Shown: positions 25,954 through 34,664 of the stretch, in pieces
Numbering within the stretch: position 1 is the first letter of the stretch
Layout: the number at the start of each line of letters is the position of its first letter
NCBI GenBank assembly: GCA_958295855.1
Contig: OY282383.1
Location: 4,134,481-4,198,480, forward strand
From: an uncultured Poribacteria bacterium
GTDB taxonomy: Bacteria; Poribacteria; WGA-4E; WGA-3G
Direction of reading: 5' to 3'
Length of the DNA: 64,000 nt
Position numbers and translations under genes: made by a program
The notes under the pieces: model-generated
Databases searched by the model: none
What the model was told of the DNA's origin: nothing
The model's input: only the letters and a program-made list of their open reading frames with translations

Positions 25954-26097
25954 TTATTTGAATTCTGCTTTATTTTCATTCGATTCATCAATAGACTGAA
26001 CCCGACTGGCTACATCATGAAAATGAGAAACCTCTTGTGCAACACTAAGTCCGAGTAGCGTTTCTCCACTCAAAATTGCTGCTACCGAAGAGGTATC
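25954..26097 (-). pseudogene. Short open remnant, unrecognised
   Basis: The minus strand reads DTSSVAAILSGETLLGLSVA followed by QEVSHFHDVASRVQS and ends ENKAEFK before a TAA at 25956-25954. The composition looks coding, but there is no ATG. A TTG at 26073 is possible. The frame ends upstream at a GCGGGGTTTAAAACCCCGC palindrome. It could be the 3' end of a lost gene. Confidence 0.25.
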
Positions 26098-26098
26098 T

Positions 26099-26123
26099 GT
26101 AGGCGGGGTTTAAAACCCCGCAT
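26099..26123. terminator. GTAGGCGGGG palindrome downstream of the PPC-domain gene
   Basis: GCGGGGTTTAAAACCCCGC at 26103-26121 is a strong hairpin 10 bp after the end of the 26133-28628 gene. It is a member of the GTAGGCG... palindrome family and may terminate the minus-strand operon. Confidence 0.55.
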
Positions 26124-26132
26124 TTCGCTTGG

Positions 26133-28628
26133 TTAGTGAATAATCTTCGCGCTGAGAACGGGACTATCCTGTACAAACACCTTGCCGTTGATCGTCGCCG
26201 AGCCCCGGAATGTAAATTGGTAGGTACCCGGCGTTAAGGACCCAAGGGCCTGTAGAGGGATTTTGACCTCGGTTTCGTTCACCGGTATTATTGTCTCAGA
26301 AGTGGTGAACCCCTCCGGCACATCCATCGGCGTAAGCGTAACGTTATCCGTAAAGTTGCCCTGCCGAACCACACTCAGTGTCAGCATCGCCTCTTTCGTG
26401 AGGGGTGATTCGCTTTGGGGTGTCGTTGCATCACCGGTTGCATTGGCAATCGCTACAGGCTCAGCCTCATTACCCCCAGTTGCAGGGAAGACAATGCTGA
26501 AGCGTAAAGGCTCCACAGTTACAATGAAGGGTGCCTCAACGATAGTCAACGGAATAGCAGGGGTTGATTGTTTCACTGTCTCACTGTTGATAGTCGCTGT
26601 CCCGGTGGCTGAAATATAGCTTGTGCCGGGTATCGGGACGACAGAGAATTCCTCTCTTCGTTCAAAGCTTCCTGCTTTAACCGAAAGCGTCGCCGTTGTT
26701 TCGCCTTCAGCAAGGGTAATGGATCTTGCAGAAACGCGATTCGGGAGTCCTGACACCGACAGCTCGATGGGCCCGACAAAACCTTCGTTTCGCTTTGCTG
26801 TCACGTGAAGGTTCGCTGCTTTGTTATGAACAATGTTTAAGCCGATTTCTGCGACGGTTAGTGTGAATTGCGGTGCATCCATCACCGTCAGCAGCGTTGG
26901 GTTGGGTGTAGCAGGGCGTTCTATCTGGCGATTGCCGACGGCACAGACACCGACAACGGAGAACGGCATCAGCCCAAGTGGTGCATCCCAGGGAGCAGTC
27001 ACCGTGAGCAGTGCCCGGTTTCGTCCCGGTTCAACAATCGTGTGACTCACATCAAACGTTTTCGGGAGCTCGGGACAAAGCAAGCGAATTGGGCCAGTGA
27101 ATCTGTCGCGGCGGGTAACGTCAATCTGTAGTGCGACGCTGCTTCCACGACTGACTCGAAGGTTATCGAATGGTGATAGCCGGTTCCTGTTGTCAAGCGC
27201 GCCTACCTTGAGCTCGCAGTCCGGTGCTAACGGCCGGATGCTTAACCGGTACGGGTAAGTTTCACCGCCCTTGTTGTTCAGATCTCTCACGGAAACGGAG
27301 TACGTGCCGGCTGCCGCGAATGCCCATTCAATGCGCGCATCCGCACCTCTGGCATCGTCGTTCACTATCAACACCTTTTCTTTCTCATTTCTCGCTTCCG
27401 GCACCGTCTTTTCCGGTCCGTAGAGCGTAAGCAGTGCATCAAGGTTTGATGAGAGTTTGAGTGCTTCTACCTCAAGAACGAGATGTTGGGGTTCTGTAAT
27501 CTTAAACGAAAACCTGTCCACGTCGCCCGCTTTTTCGATTTTTCCATTGAGCGTTATCGGGACTGTTACAAGGGTGGCTTTCCCGAGCGTGTTGTTGGGT
27601 TCAACCTCCGCCCTTTCTGCCAAATTTCCGATTGCAAATGGATGTGCATTCGTTGTCAAGCCCGAAGGCGTTCTCACCCGCAGTGACTGTTCGCCTGTCG
27701 GCGCGCCGGCACCTATCGATATCTGTATTGATTTAACCGTTTCAAGGTTCGCGCCCCTGATGGCAATCGTATTTTCCGTGCCACGTTTGCCACCGAGTGG
27801 GAAAATTGTCTCAAGGTACGGCAATTCACCGATGTTTAACCGATAACTATATCCTTTGCCACCTTTGTAGCGGATATCTCGGAGGTGAAGTGTGTATTTT
27901 CCGGCTTCTGGTGCCGTGTAATCCAGCAGTGAATCGAACCCGCTGCCGAGCCCACTGTTCGCGACCTCAGTGCCATCAGCGTCTCGCAGAACGAGGTAGG
28001 AATCAAGCGGCGAACCCATCCGTTGCGCTGTTACGTCACAGATAAGCCGTGCATCTTTTTTTAGACTAAACGTGAAACTATCCTCGTCATCAATCGAGGC
28101 GATTTTGCCGCTCACGGTAACTGGCAGGTTGAGCCAGTTGGGTGTTTCAGATTCTTCACTCTCCTCCTCTTCCATCACTTCTCGGAGGTTTCCAACGACG
28201 AAGCTTTGTGTATTGGAAACACCGTAGGGCGTAACGATGCGTACTTTTTGTATGCCTAATGGTGCGTCAGGCGCAATAGTCAGCGATGCCACTAGCTGCG
28301 CGTCGTTCGGGATATGTCCGGAGACACCCGCGCCGTTAAAGAAGACAGCAGCTTCACCGGTTTTCTCTTTAATTTCTGCAGTGATACCGCTCCCACTGAA
28401 CCACAACGCTGTCGCTGTGTCGATGTTTTTGCCTTTCAGCGTAACCTCAACGGGAGAGCCCTGTTTCCCACCTTGTGGAGAGATAGTTGTCAGTTCAGGT
28501 TGCACCTGCGCGTGTGCGAAACCCATCGATAGAAGAAAAATTAGAAGGAGAATGGCGTACGGGGTTATTAGAAGGTGAGGCTGTAGTGAATTGTCTCGCC
28601 TTCTCTGCCGAAATAACTTATTAGGCAT
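26133..28628 (-). CDS. Secreted protein with IPT/TIG and pre-peptidase C-terminal (PPC) domains
   Basis: An 831-residue exported protein. A signal segment (ITPYAILLLIFLLSMGFAHA) is followed by IPT/TIG-like repeats (TTISPQGGKQGSPVEVTLKG, ETIFPLGGKRGTENTIAIRG) and two PPC domains (DDEDSFTFSLKKDARL...YTLHLRDIRYKGG and AGDVDRFSFKITEPQHL...YSVSVRDLNNKGG). The C-terminal half is beta-rich with Ig-like spacing. This is the typical third partner of DUF1501 and DUF1549/DUF1553 genes in Planctomycetes-like bacteria. Those genes lie just upstream on the same strand. A GAGGAAATTG ribosome site supports the ATG at 28628 rather than the GTG at 28643. The function is probably cell-surface binding. Confidence 0.8.
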   Translation of the reverse strand: MPNKLFRQRRRDNSLQPHLLITPYAILLLIFLLSMGFAHAQVQPELTTISPQGGKQGSPVEVTLKGKNIDTATALWFSGSGITAEIKEKTGEAAVFFNGAGVSGHIPNDAQLVASLTIAPDAPLGIQKVRIVTPYGVSNTQSFVVGNLREVMEEEESEESETPNWLNLPVTVSGKIASIDDEDSFTFSLKKDARLICDVTAQRMGSPLDSYLVLRDADGTEVANSGLGSGFDSLLDYTAPEAGKYTLHLRDIRYKGGKGYSYRLNIGELPYLETIFPLGGKRGTENTIAIRGANLETVKSIQISIGAGAPTGEQSLRVRTPSGLTTNAHPFAIGNLAERAEVEPNNTLGKATLVTVPITLNGKIEKAGDVDRFSFKITEPQHLVLEVEALKLSSNLDALLTLYGPEKTVPEARNEKEKVLIVNDDARGADARIEWAFAAAGTYSVSVRDLNNKGGETYPYRLSIRPLAPDCELKVGALDNRNRLSPFDNLRVSRGSSVALQIDVTRRDRFTGPIRLLCPELPKTFDVSHTIVEPGRNRALLTVTAPWDAPLGLMPFSVVGVCAVGNRQIERPATPNPTLLTVMDAPQFTLTVAEIGLNIVHNKAANLHVTAKRNEGFVGPIELSVSGLPNRVSARSITLAEGETTATLSVKAGSFERREEFSVVPIPGTSYISATGTATINSETVKQSTPAIPLTIVEAPFIVTVEPLRFSIVFPATGGNEAEPVAIANATGDATTPQSESPLTKEAMLTLSVVRQGNFTDNVTLTPMDVPEGFTTSETIIPVNETEVKIPLQALGSLTPGTYQFTFRGSATINGKVFVQDSPVLSAKIIH

Positions 28629-28712
28629 TTTCAATTTCCTCACGTTTTTGCATGGTGAAAAGTCTGCTCATGGGCAAGAGTTTTCTGCCAATTCGATGCT
28701 GATAGCGCGCTT

Positions 28713-28739
28713 GTAGGCGCGGTTAAAAACCGCGCCTAC
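28713..28739. repeat. 27-nt palindromic intergenic repeat
   Basis: GTAGGCGCGGTTAAAAACCG followed by CGCCTAC lies between the PPC-domain gene and the DUF1501 gene. It is nearly identical to the copy at 16709-16735. Confidence 0.85.
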
Positions 28740-28759
28740 CTCGCGTAGGTGCTAACCTC

Positions 28760-30205
28760 TTAGAAAATCCCGGCAATCGGTTCGCCTTTCACCAATTCGC
28801 GAGGTTGCTCTAGCTGGTTTAGCACGATAGTATGCGGATCGATGCCCAGCGTATGGTAAACCGTGGCGAGGATGTCCCGTGGATGCACTGGGTTCTCAAG
28901 CGGGGTTGAGCCGGTTGCATCGGACTTCCCGTAGACTTGCCCACCTTTCACACCCGCGCCTGCAATCAGACCTGTGTAGCAATACGGCCAGTGGTCGCGT
29001 CCATCGGGGGCGTTGCTGTTCCCGGAGGTGCTAATGCCCATTCGCGGCGAACGCCCGAATTCACCGATAGCCAAGACGAGCGTATCGTCCAACATGCCAC
29101 GTTCGTCAAGGTCTACCAGCAGTGAGGACACCGCGCTATCTAGTTTCGGACAGTGCAGATTTTTCAGCGGACCGAAGTTAGTCGCGTGCGTATCCCACGC
29201 TGTCGTGTTCGGATCGCCGTTGGCAACGGAGGGCCAGTTCACCTGTACGAAACGGGTGCCAGCTTCTACCAACCGTCGAGCAAGGAGCGCGCTCTGCCCG
29301 AACGTATGCCGGCCGTACCGGTCGCGCATCTCATCGCTTTCCTGCGACAAATCAAAGGCGTTGCGTGCCCGCTGCGACAAGATGAGATCATACGCCTTCT
29401 CATAATACTCGTTCAAGGCGTAAGAATCTGCGACTTTATCAATTTCAGGCATCCCTGCGTTAATCGTTTCAAGGAGGTTTTTCCGCCGTTTCAACCGAAC
29501 GGGGGGTACCTCTGGCCTCAAGGTGAGATCGTTGAGGTTAATCTCCTGATTCGGATCCTGGAAGAGGAAGTATGGATCATACGCTCTGCCGAGGAAGCCT
29601 GCATTTCCGCCCTTGCCGATGATATTACTCTCTTGCATCGGACGTGGGAGTTGCACTGCCGCCAACATTGGTTCATCTGGCGGTCGGAAATTTGCAATAT
29701 GCGCTGCCGCATTCGGATGGTCTGCCGGTGAAGGCGGATCGAGTTGGCCCGAAGGCGCAACCTTGTCCGGTGTTTCCCCAGTAACCATCTGGTACATCGC
29801 CGCAGTGTGGTTGAAAAGCCCTGCTGGTGTGTAACTTACGGAGCGGATAAGGCAGGCTTTGTCCATTTGCTGTGCCAAGCGCGGCATTGTCTCAGACACC
29901 TGGATCCCTGGCACATTCGTCGGAATCGGGTTGAATTCACCGCGGATATTGGACGGTGCATCCGGTTTCGGATCCCAGATGTCAATGTGGCTAGGGCCAC
30001 CTTGCAAAAAGAGAAGAATGACAGAATTGGCTTTCCCCCATCCGTTGAGCGGCTTGGAGAGGTCAACTGTCGTATTCGCTTTGGCTTGAAGTGCCAATAC
30101 CTGTGGTAGACTGATGCCCAGCATTGCTGCCCCGCCGACGCGTAGAAATTCACGACGTGAGTACCCATCACACAATCTTCCGGGCAATTGGGGTAACGAT
30201 AACAT
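28760..30205 (-). CDS. DUF1501 domain-containing protein (Tat-exported)
   Basis: A 481-residue DUF1501 protein. SRREFLRVGGAAMLGISLPQ (16-35) is a twin-arginine export signal. The core resembles sulfatase-like/alkaline-phosphatase folds with VILLFLQGGPSHIDIWDPKP, TAWDTHATNFGPLKN, LAIGEFGRSPRMG and GRDHWPYCYTGLIAGAGVKGG. The catalytic role is unproven for the family. It shares an operon with the DUF1549/DUF1553 gene upstream and the PPC gene downstream, an arrangement abundant in Planctomycetes and Poribacteria. A GGAGG ribosome site precedes the ATG. Confidence 0.92.
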   Translation of the reverse strand: MLSLPQLPGRLCDGYSRREFLRVGGAAMLGISLPQVLALQAKANTTVDLSKPLNGWGKANSVILLFLQGGPSHIDIWDPKPDAPSNIRGEFNPIPTNVPGIQVSETMPRLAQQMDKACLIRSVSYTPAGLFNHTAAMYQMVTGETPDKVAPSGQLDPPSPADHPNAAAHIANFRPPDEPMLAAVQLPRPMQESNIIGKGGNAGFLGRAYDPYFLFQDPNQEINLNDLTLRPEVPPVRLKRRKNLLETINAGMPEIDKVADSYALNEYYEKAYDLILSQRARNAFDLSQESDEMRDRYGRHTFGQSALLARRLVEAGTRFVQVNWPSVANGDPNTTAWDTHATNFGPLKNLHCPKLDSAVSSLLVDLDERGMLDDTLVLAIGEFGRSPRMGISTSGNSNAPDGRDHWPYCYTGLIAGAGVKGGQVYGKSDATGSTPLENPVHPRDILATVYHTLGIDPHTIVLNQLEQPRELVKGEPIAGIF

Positions 30206-30260
30206 CTATTGTTTCCTCCATTTTTTCGTGGTTATCAGTTCACTGACAACTGACAACTGT

Positions 30261-32771
30261 TTAGCGATTGAATAGAAATGCAGGGCTGTTAATTAACGCC
30301 CACAACAAATCTTGCGCACCTTCTTCCTTAGATTCAGCGTTCGCGAGGTGTTCAACCGCTAGGGCATATTCGTTTTTCTGCGGTAACCGAGAAAGCGTTG
30401 CAAGGTACAGCTCCTCAACGAGGGCACGGTCCTCCTGATTCGCTTTGAGCAGCTGTGCAATGCGTCCTTTCGGATCAATGAGTGCATCTGCGACTGTTGG
30501 GCCATTGATAAGATTCATTGCGTGGGCAAGGCTGACCTCCGTGGTACGTTCACATTCACACGAAGATTCGCGTTCAGGACGGCCAAAGAGTTTCAAAAAT
30601 CCATCATCCTTGACCTTGCTGTCAGGCAATTGCACCGCGCGGAATTTTTTCGGCACCTCTTCAAACCTCGGGCGGCTTCCTGTTGCCACACCGATGGCAT
30701 CTAGCAGCTGCTCTGCCGTCAAACGTCTTGCAGCCGCATGTGAAAAGTTAATCGTATCTGCTTGGTTCCACTTGTTCGTCTTGATACTCTGTTGATAGGT
30801 TCGGGACCGGGTGATGGTTTTCATGATATGCTTCATGTCGAATCCGCTGTCCACGAAATCCTTAGTTAACGCATCGAGCAGTTCAGGATTGCTCGGTGGG
30901 TTGCTTGTGCGGATATCGTCCACAGGTTCGATAATCCCGCGTCCCATGAAGTAGCTCCACAGACGGTTTACGCCTGCACGAGCAAACATCGGATTATCCT
31001 TAGATGTGAGCCAATCTGCTAGAACATGTAGTTTATCCTCTGTGTCCTTACGCACTTCACCGAACGGTACTGACGGTTCAACCACCGCTAATGTTCGGGG
31101 ATGTTTCACTGGCGTTTCAGCATAATTGGCATAGACTACCTCATCACCTGGCAATTGTCCCCGCTTTACCTGAACATCCGCGAAAAACGCGCCAAATTCA
31201 TAGTACTGATTTTGCGTCCATTTTTCAAACGGATGATCGTGGCATTTATTACAGGAAAAGCGCACGCCCAAGAAGAGTTGTGTCGTGTTTTCCACCGCAG
31301 CCGTATATTCACGGGAGACGCGGAAATAGTTGGCAGCAGGATTTTTATACGTACTTCCCGTAGCCGTAATCAGCTCGCGTACAAACCGGTCATACGGACG
31401 GTTCTGTGAGATGGACTGATGGATCCACTGCTGGAAGAGCCAAACTCCCCGTTCACCCAGGAACTTACGGTTAGACTGTAGCAGGTCTGCCCACTTATGT
31501 GTCCAATGGTCGGCAAACTCTGGCGTTTCGGCCAGGGTATCAATGAGCTGCTCCCGTTTTGCCTTTGATGTGTCGGTGAGGAAGCTGCGTACCTGAGCGG
31601 GAGTCGGCGGAATTCCCGTTAAATCAAGGTAGATTCGCCGCACAAACTCTTCATCTGTACAGAGCTCAGATGGCAGAATTTTCATCCGCTTCAGTTTATT
31701 ATGAACGTGCGTATCAATGTAGTTGTATTGGGGCGTTTCAACCCATTTGTAGCCGCTCCTGTCCCCCATCACGATGATGCCATTTGTGCTATAGGCACCT
31801 TCATATCGGGTGAGGATAGCGGTTTCCCCGCGGCGTTCAGCGGTTACTACACCGTCGTCCGTTACTTTTGCCACATCATTGACACTACTGGTGAACTTTG
31901 CCTCCCGGGTAACATCCCGCGTTGTTCCATCAGGATAGTGTGCAATCACTATCAACTGTTGCATCGTACCGGGCATAGACAGTTCAGCGGAATTGGGTAA
32001 AACCTCTAACCGTTCTACACGCTGGGTGGTTTTTACATCAGAAACCACTCCTTCAGCTATCCAGTGGCGAATGAGTTCGTAATCGCGCGAACCAGGCACA
32101 ATCACCTGACCGCCTTTGTGTGGCACTTCCGATGTTGGTTTGAGGAGCATCAGGCTCTGTTCGGGGAACGCCCTGTTAAAACGCCGTCCGGAGATATCCT
32201 CAATCAACAGTTCGTAGTCAAAATCCGGATCGTAGCCCCGGAGCGAGAGCTTGAACCCATTTTTGCCCTTCGCCGCACCGTGGCATGTGCCGTTATTACA
32301 CCCGGCGTGACTCAGCAGCGGCATCACATCCCGCACAAAACTCACCGGCGGTGTCTCCATGCTCTTGACGGTCACGGGAAATTCGGTGCTTAGCCCTTTC
32401 ACTGTAACGGCGACTTTTGTCGTGCCAGTCGTCATTGGGTAGATAGAGCCATCTTCCTGCACCTTAACCCCTGCAGAGGTAGGTACTAGCACCGCCCAAG
32501 ACGTTACATCCACCCATCTGCCATCCTGTGTCCGGCCTGACACAAGCACCCTGCGGCCATCGCGCGCATGCGCCAATGTCAGTGCTTCTGGATGAACCTT
32601 CAACGCCGTAATTTTCGGGATTTCGACACTCACCGGTTTCTCCATCTGACTCCACCCCGTAAGCTGGAACGCAAAACATAAGGAGAATGTAACAAGGAGT
32701 GTCGGTACAAGGTTAAACAAAGTAACATAGGGAATCGATCTCGTCAAATCCCTGACTGGATCAGGTTTCAT
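30261..32771 (-). CDS. DUF1549/DUF1553 protein with Ig-like and cytochrome-like domains
   Basis: An 836-residue exported protein. After an N-terminal hydrophobic segment comes a BIG2-like Ig domain (LTLAHARDGRRVLVSGRTQDG...TTKVAVTVKG). A planctomycetal cytochrome-like motif CNNGTCHG follows at about 165, and a second Ig-like domain spans YPDGTTRDVTREAKF...ETAILTRYEG. The DUF1549 part contains RIYLDLTGIPPT and FSCNKCHDHPFEKW, a CxxCH heme-type site. The DUF1553 part contains ARAGVNRLWSYFMGRGIIEP and LARLPQKNE-like text. GGAGG before the ATG at 32771 decides the start. Envelope redox or carbohydrate-related functions have been suggested, not shown. Confidence 0.9.
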   Translation of the reverse strand: MKPDPVRDLTRSIPYVTLFNLVPTLLVTFSLCFAFQLTGWSQMEKPVSVEIPKITALKVHPEALTLAHARDGRRVLVSGRTQDGRWVDVTSWAVLVPTSAGVKVQEDGSIYPMTTGTTKVAVTVKGLSTEFPVTVKSMETPPVSFVRDVMPLLSHAGCNNGTCHGAAKGKNGFKLSLRGYDPDFDYELLIEDISGRRFNRAFPEQSLMLLKPTSEVPHKGGQVIVPGSRDYELIRHWIAEGVVSDVKTTQRVERLEVLPNSAELSMPGTMQQLIVIAHYPDGTTRDVTREAKFTSSVNDVAKVTDDGVVTAERRGETAILTRYEGAYSTNGIIVMGDRSGYKWVETPQYNYIDTHVHNKLKRMKILPSELCTDEEFVRRIYLDLTGIPPTPAQVRSFLTDTSKAKREQLIDTLAETPEFADHWTHKWADLLQSNRKFLGERGVWLFQQWIHQSISQNRPYDRFVRELITATGSTYKNPAANYFRVSREYTAAVENTTQLFLGVRFSCNKCHDHPFEKWTQNQYYEFGAFFADVQVKRGQLPGDEVVYANYAETPVKHPRTLAVVEPSVPFGEVRKDTEDKLHVLADWLTSKDNPMFARAGVNRLWSYFMGRGIIEPVDDIRTSNPPSNPELLDALTKDFVDSGFDMKHIMKTITRSRTYQQSIKTNKWNQADTINFSHAAARRLTAEQLLDAIGVATGSRPRFEEVPKKFRAVQLPDSKVKDDGFLKLFGRPERESSCECERTTEVSLAHAMNLINGPTVADALIDPKGRIAQLLKANQEDRALVEELYLATLSRLPQKNEYALAVEHLANAESKEEGAQDLLWALINSPAFLFNR

Positions 32772-32849
32772 ATTATCCTCCACATGTGATATGAAACGTT
32801 TCTTATCGTACTTGCATTTACCACAATAATTTATCGAAGAAAGTGCACA

Positions 32850-33671
32850 CTACTTCCGGTTTTTCAGTTGTCCCCAAACTATCGGCAACTTGCCGCCGGG
32901 GGACACGTCCGCAAATTCCGATTCACTTGCGAGCCAGTTGATAACATTTTCTGTGAGTTTTTCCAACTGCTCAATGTCTTCGTTGTTCTTATGATAGTTC
33001 GGGAGCCGCCAATTCATGTTGAATACCTTTCCATTCCCGGCTTCCCAATAGCCGAAAGCGGCAATCCGGTCGCCCCAATCGTCGGCAGGCGGTCCCCATG
33101 CATTGGCAAGCGTAATAAAATTCTTCCAAATTTTGTCGTAATAGTCACCGCTCTTTGGGAAGCCGGTCGAATTAACCTGAATCCTATCATCTACCTGCGG
33201 TGCCTTTCCATCAATGTTTTCGAGTCCCTCTACCAATCCGAGCTCTATTGTCTCTTTCAGCACGGTAATGCCCACGTTCATACCGTCTTCTGCAACGGGA
33301 CCGAACTGGCGTGCGACCGCTTTTTCAAGCCCGAAGTTGGTTGCGTGACGGATTGCCCAGCCTGTTAAGAGGACAGCCCCACCACTTTCAGCGTAGTCCA
33401 AAAACGCATCGATTTCCGCAGGGGACAATTCCCCCGGGTCGGTATCGCCTTCGTGCCACCAGATAACGCCAAACTGCTTGAATTTGGTGCTTTTCAGGTC
33501 AGCTTTTGCCAGCTGAGTCGTGTCAAATACCTTTTCAGCGAATTCCAACGCGGGCGAAGTAAAGGGGCCTTTATCGCCGAGGTAGATAAACCCGAGCTCC
33601 ACTGCCGCATTGCTGATAGTTATACCACAAAGCAATATAAAGGTCAAGCAAAATATAAATTTGCGTTTCAT
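32850..33671 (-). CDS. Secreted hypothetical protein, possible ThuA/GATase-like fold
   Basis: A 273-residue exported protein of no named family I can assign. KRKFIFCLTFILLCGITISNAA is a clear signal peptide. FGVIWWHEGDTDPGELSPAEIDAFLDYAESGGAVLLTGWA resembles the class-I-amidotransferase-like fold of ThuA-type proteins, in which a flexible wall is followed by a glycine-rich turn. The C-terminal part YWEAGNGKVFNMNWRLPNYH fits a putative binding face. AAGGGAG precedes the ATG at 33671, so the longer frame is rejected. It is on the same strand as the DUF1549 gene but separated by 78 bp. Confidence 0.65.
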   Translation of the reverse strand: MKRKFIFCLTFILLCGITISNAAVELGFIYLGDKGPFTSPALEFAEKVFDTTQLAKADLKSTKFKQFGVIWWHEGDTDPGELSPAEIDAFLDYAESGGAVLLTGWAIRHATNFGLEKAVARQFGPVAEDGMNVGITVLKETIELGLVEGLENIDGKAPQVDDRIQVNSTGFPKSGDYYDKIWKNFITLANAWGPPADDWGDRIAAFGYWEAGNGKVFNMNWRLPNYHKNNEDIEQLEKLTENVINWLASESEFADVSPGGKLPIVWGQLKNRK

Positions 33672-33684
33672 TTTTTCTCCCTTA

Positions 33685-34473
33685 TTATGCGCTATTTCGT
33701 TCATCATCACATTTTCGCATCCGTTCATTGCCTGCTTTCACAAAATTTGGCTCAATCTCAAATCCGATGAAATCCCGTTGATGCCGCTTACAAACGATAG
33801 GACAGGTGCCTACTCCCGCAAAGGGATCCAAAACCAAATCCCCCGGTGACGAACTCGCTAATACAATCCGCTCAATTAACTTTTCCGGTTTCTGGAGCGT
33901 GTTGAGGGCTTCTCTACAGACGAGTTCCTTTGACTTATATGTCAACTGTTTTATGTCACCCCAAACATCGCCGGGATTTTTCCCTTTCGGATTGTATTTC
34001 GTCTTGCCGAATTTACCGTTCGTTACAGATGGCACGTTTTCACACCGCAGCCGATGTGCTAACTCAACAAGTTGCGCGACTCGGATGGCATCGAGGTTAT
34101 AACGTTGTGGCTTCTTGCCCTTGATAAAATAGCAGATAATGTCGTAGTTATTGGTATAATTAATCCGTCCTTGTGCGAGGCGGCTCGGTTGGTACCACAC
34201 AATCTTTGAACGTAGATTTAAGAACTGCCGGTAGTCTATAAAGTCAATGCAGTCAGGCTTACCGAACAGATACAGGGCACCGCCCTCCTTCAGTTTTGGC
34301 GCGAAACCTTTGATGAGCGCGAGGTTGAACTCCTGAATTGAGGGTATCTTATCCCACGGAGCCTCTGTTACCCCATAAGGCCCGTCACACACAATCAAAT
34401 CTATTGAGGCATCTTTTACCTCTTTCAATAGGTTAAACGTGTCTCCGCAGTGGATAGTGTTGCGTTCCAGCAT
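33685..34473 (-). CDS. Site-specific DNA methyltransferase (orphan, beta-class-like order)
   Basis: A 262-residue amino-methyltransferase. The catalytic motif is VCDGPYGVTEAPWDK, a DPPY variant in which the first proline is glycine (DGPYG), near residue 30. The SAM motif is near the C-terminus, DLVLDPFAGVGTCPIVCKRHQRDFIGFEIEP, so the order is IV before I. AAGGGA lies before the ATG. No nuclease gene is adjacent, so it may be an orphan or regulatory methylase. The secreted protein downstream starts only 13 bp after its stop. Confidence 0.85.
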   Translation of the reverse strand: MLERNTIHCGDTFNLLKEVKDASIDLIVCDGPYGVTEAPWDKIPSIQEFNLALIKGFAPKLKEGGALYLFGKPDCIDFIDYRQFLNLRSKIVWYQPSRLAQGRINYTNNYDIICYFIKGKKPQRYNLDAIRVAQLVELAHRLRCENVPSVTNGKFGKTKYNPKGKNPGDVWGDIKQLTYKSKELVCREALNTLQKPEKLIERIVLASSSPGDLVLDPFAGVGTCPIVCKRHQRDFIGFEIEPNFVKAGNERMRKCDDERNSA

Positions 34474-34505
34474 AATTCCCTTTTATTTCACTGCCGCCGG
34501 CCTGT

Positions 34506-34598
34506 TCAACTTTTATTGGCGTGGTGTATCGCTTTGCCAGCGACTATCCCGAGCCCCGTGAGAAATACTACAAGCGTCAAAATTGCAACCCATTCCAT
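34506..34598 (-). CDS. Small membrane peptide (30 aa)
   Basis: A short frame with the sequence MEWVAILTLVVFLTGLGIVA followed by GKAIHHANKS. It is one hydrophobic helix plus a polar tail. A strong GGAGG ribosome site lies 7 nt before the ATG, which is the main argument that it is translated. It sits 32 bp upstream of the methylase on the same strand. The function is unknown. Confidence 0.5.
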   Translation of the reverse strand: MEWVAILTLVVFLTGLGIVAGKAIHHANKS

Positions 34599-34664
34599 CA
34601 CAATTCCTCCAATTCATCTACAATCGGTTTTAGATTTCGCGTAGAAATCAGATAGACGGTGTGT

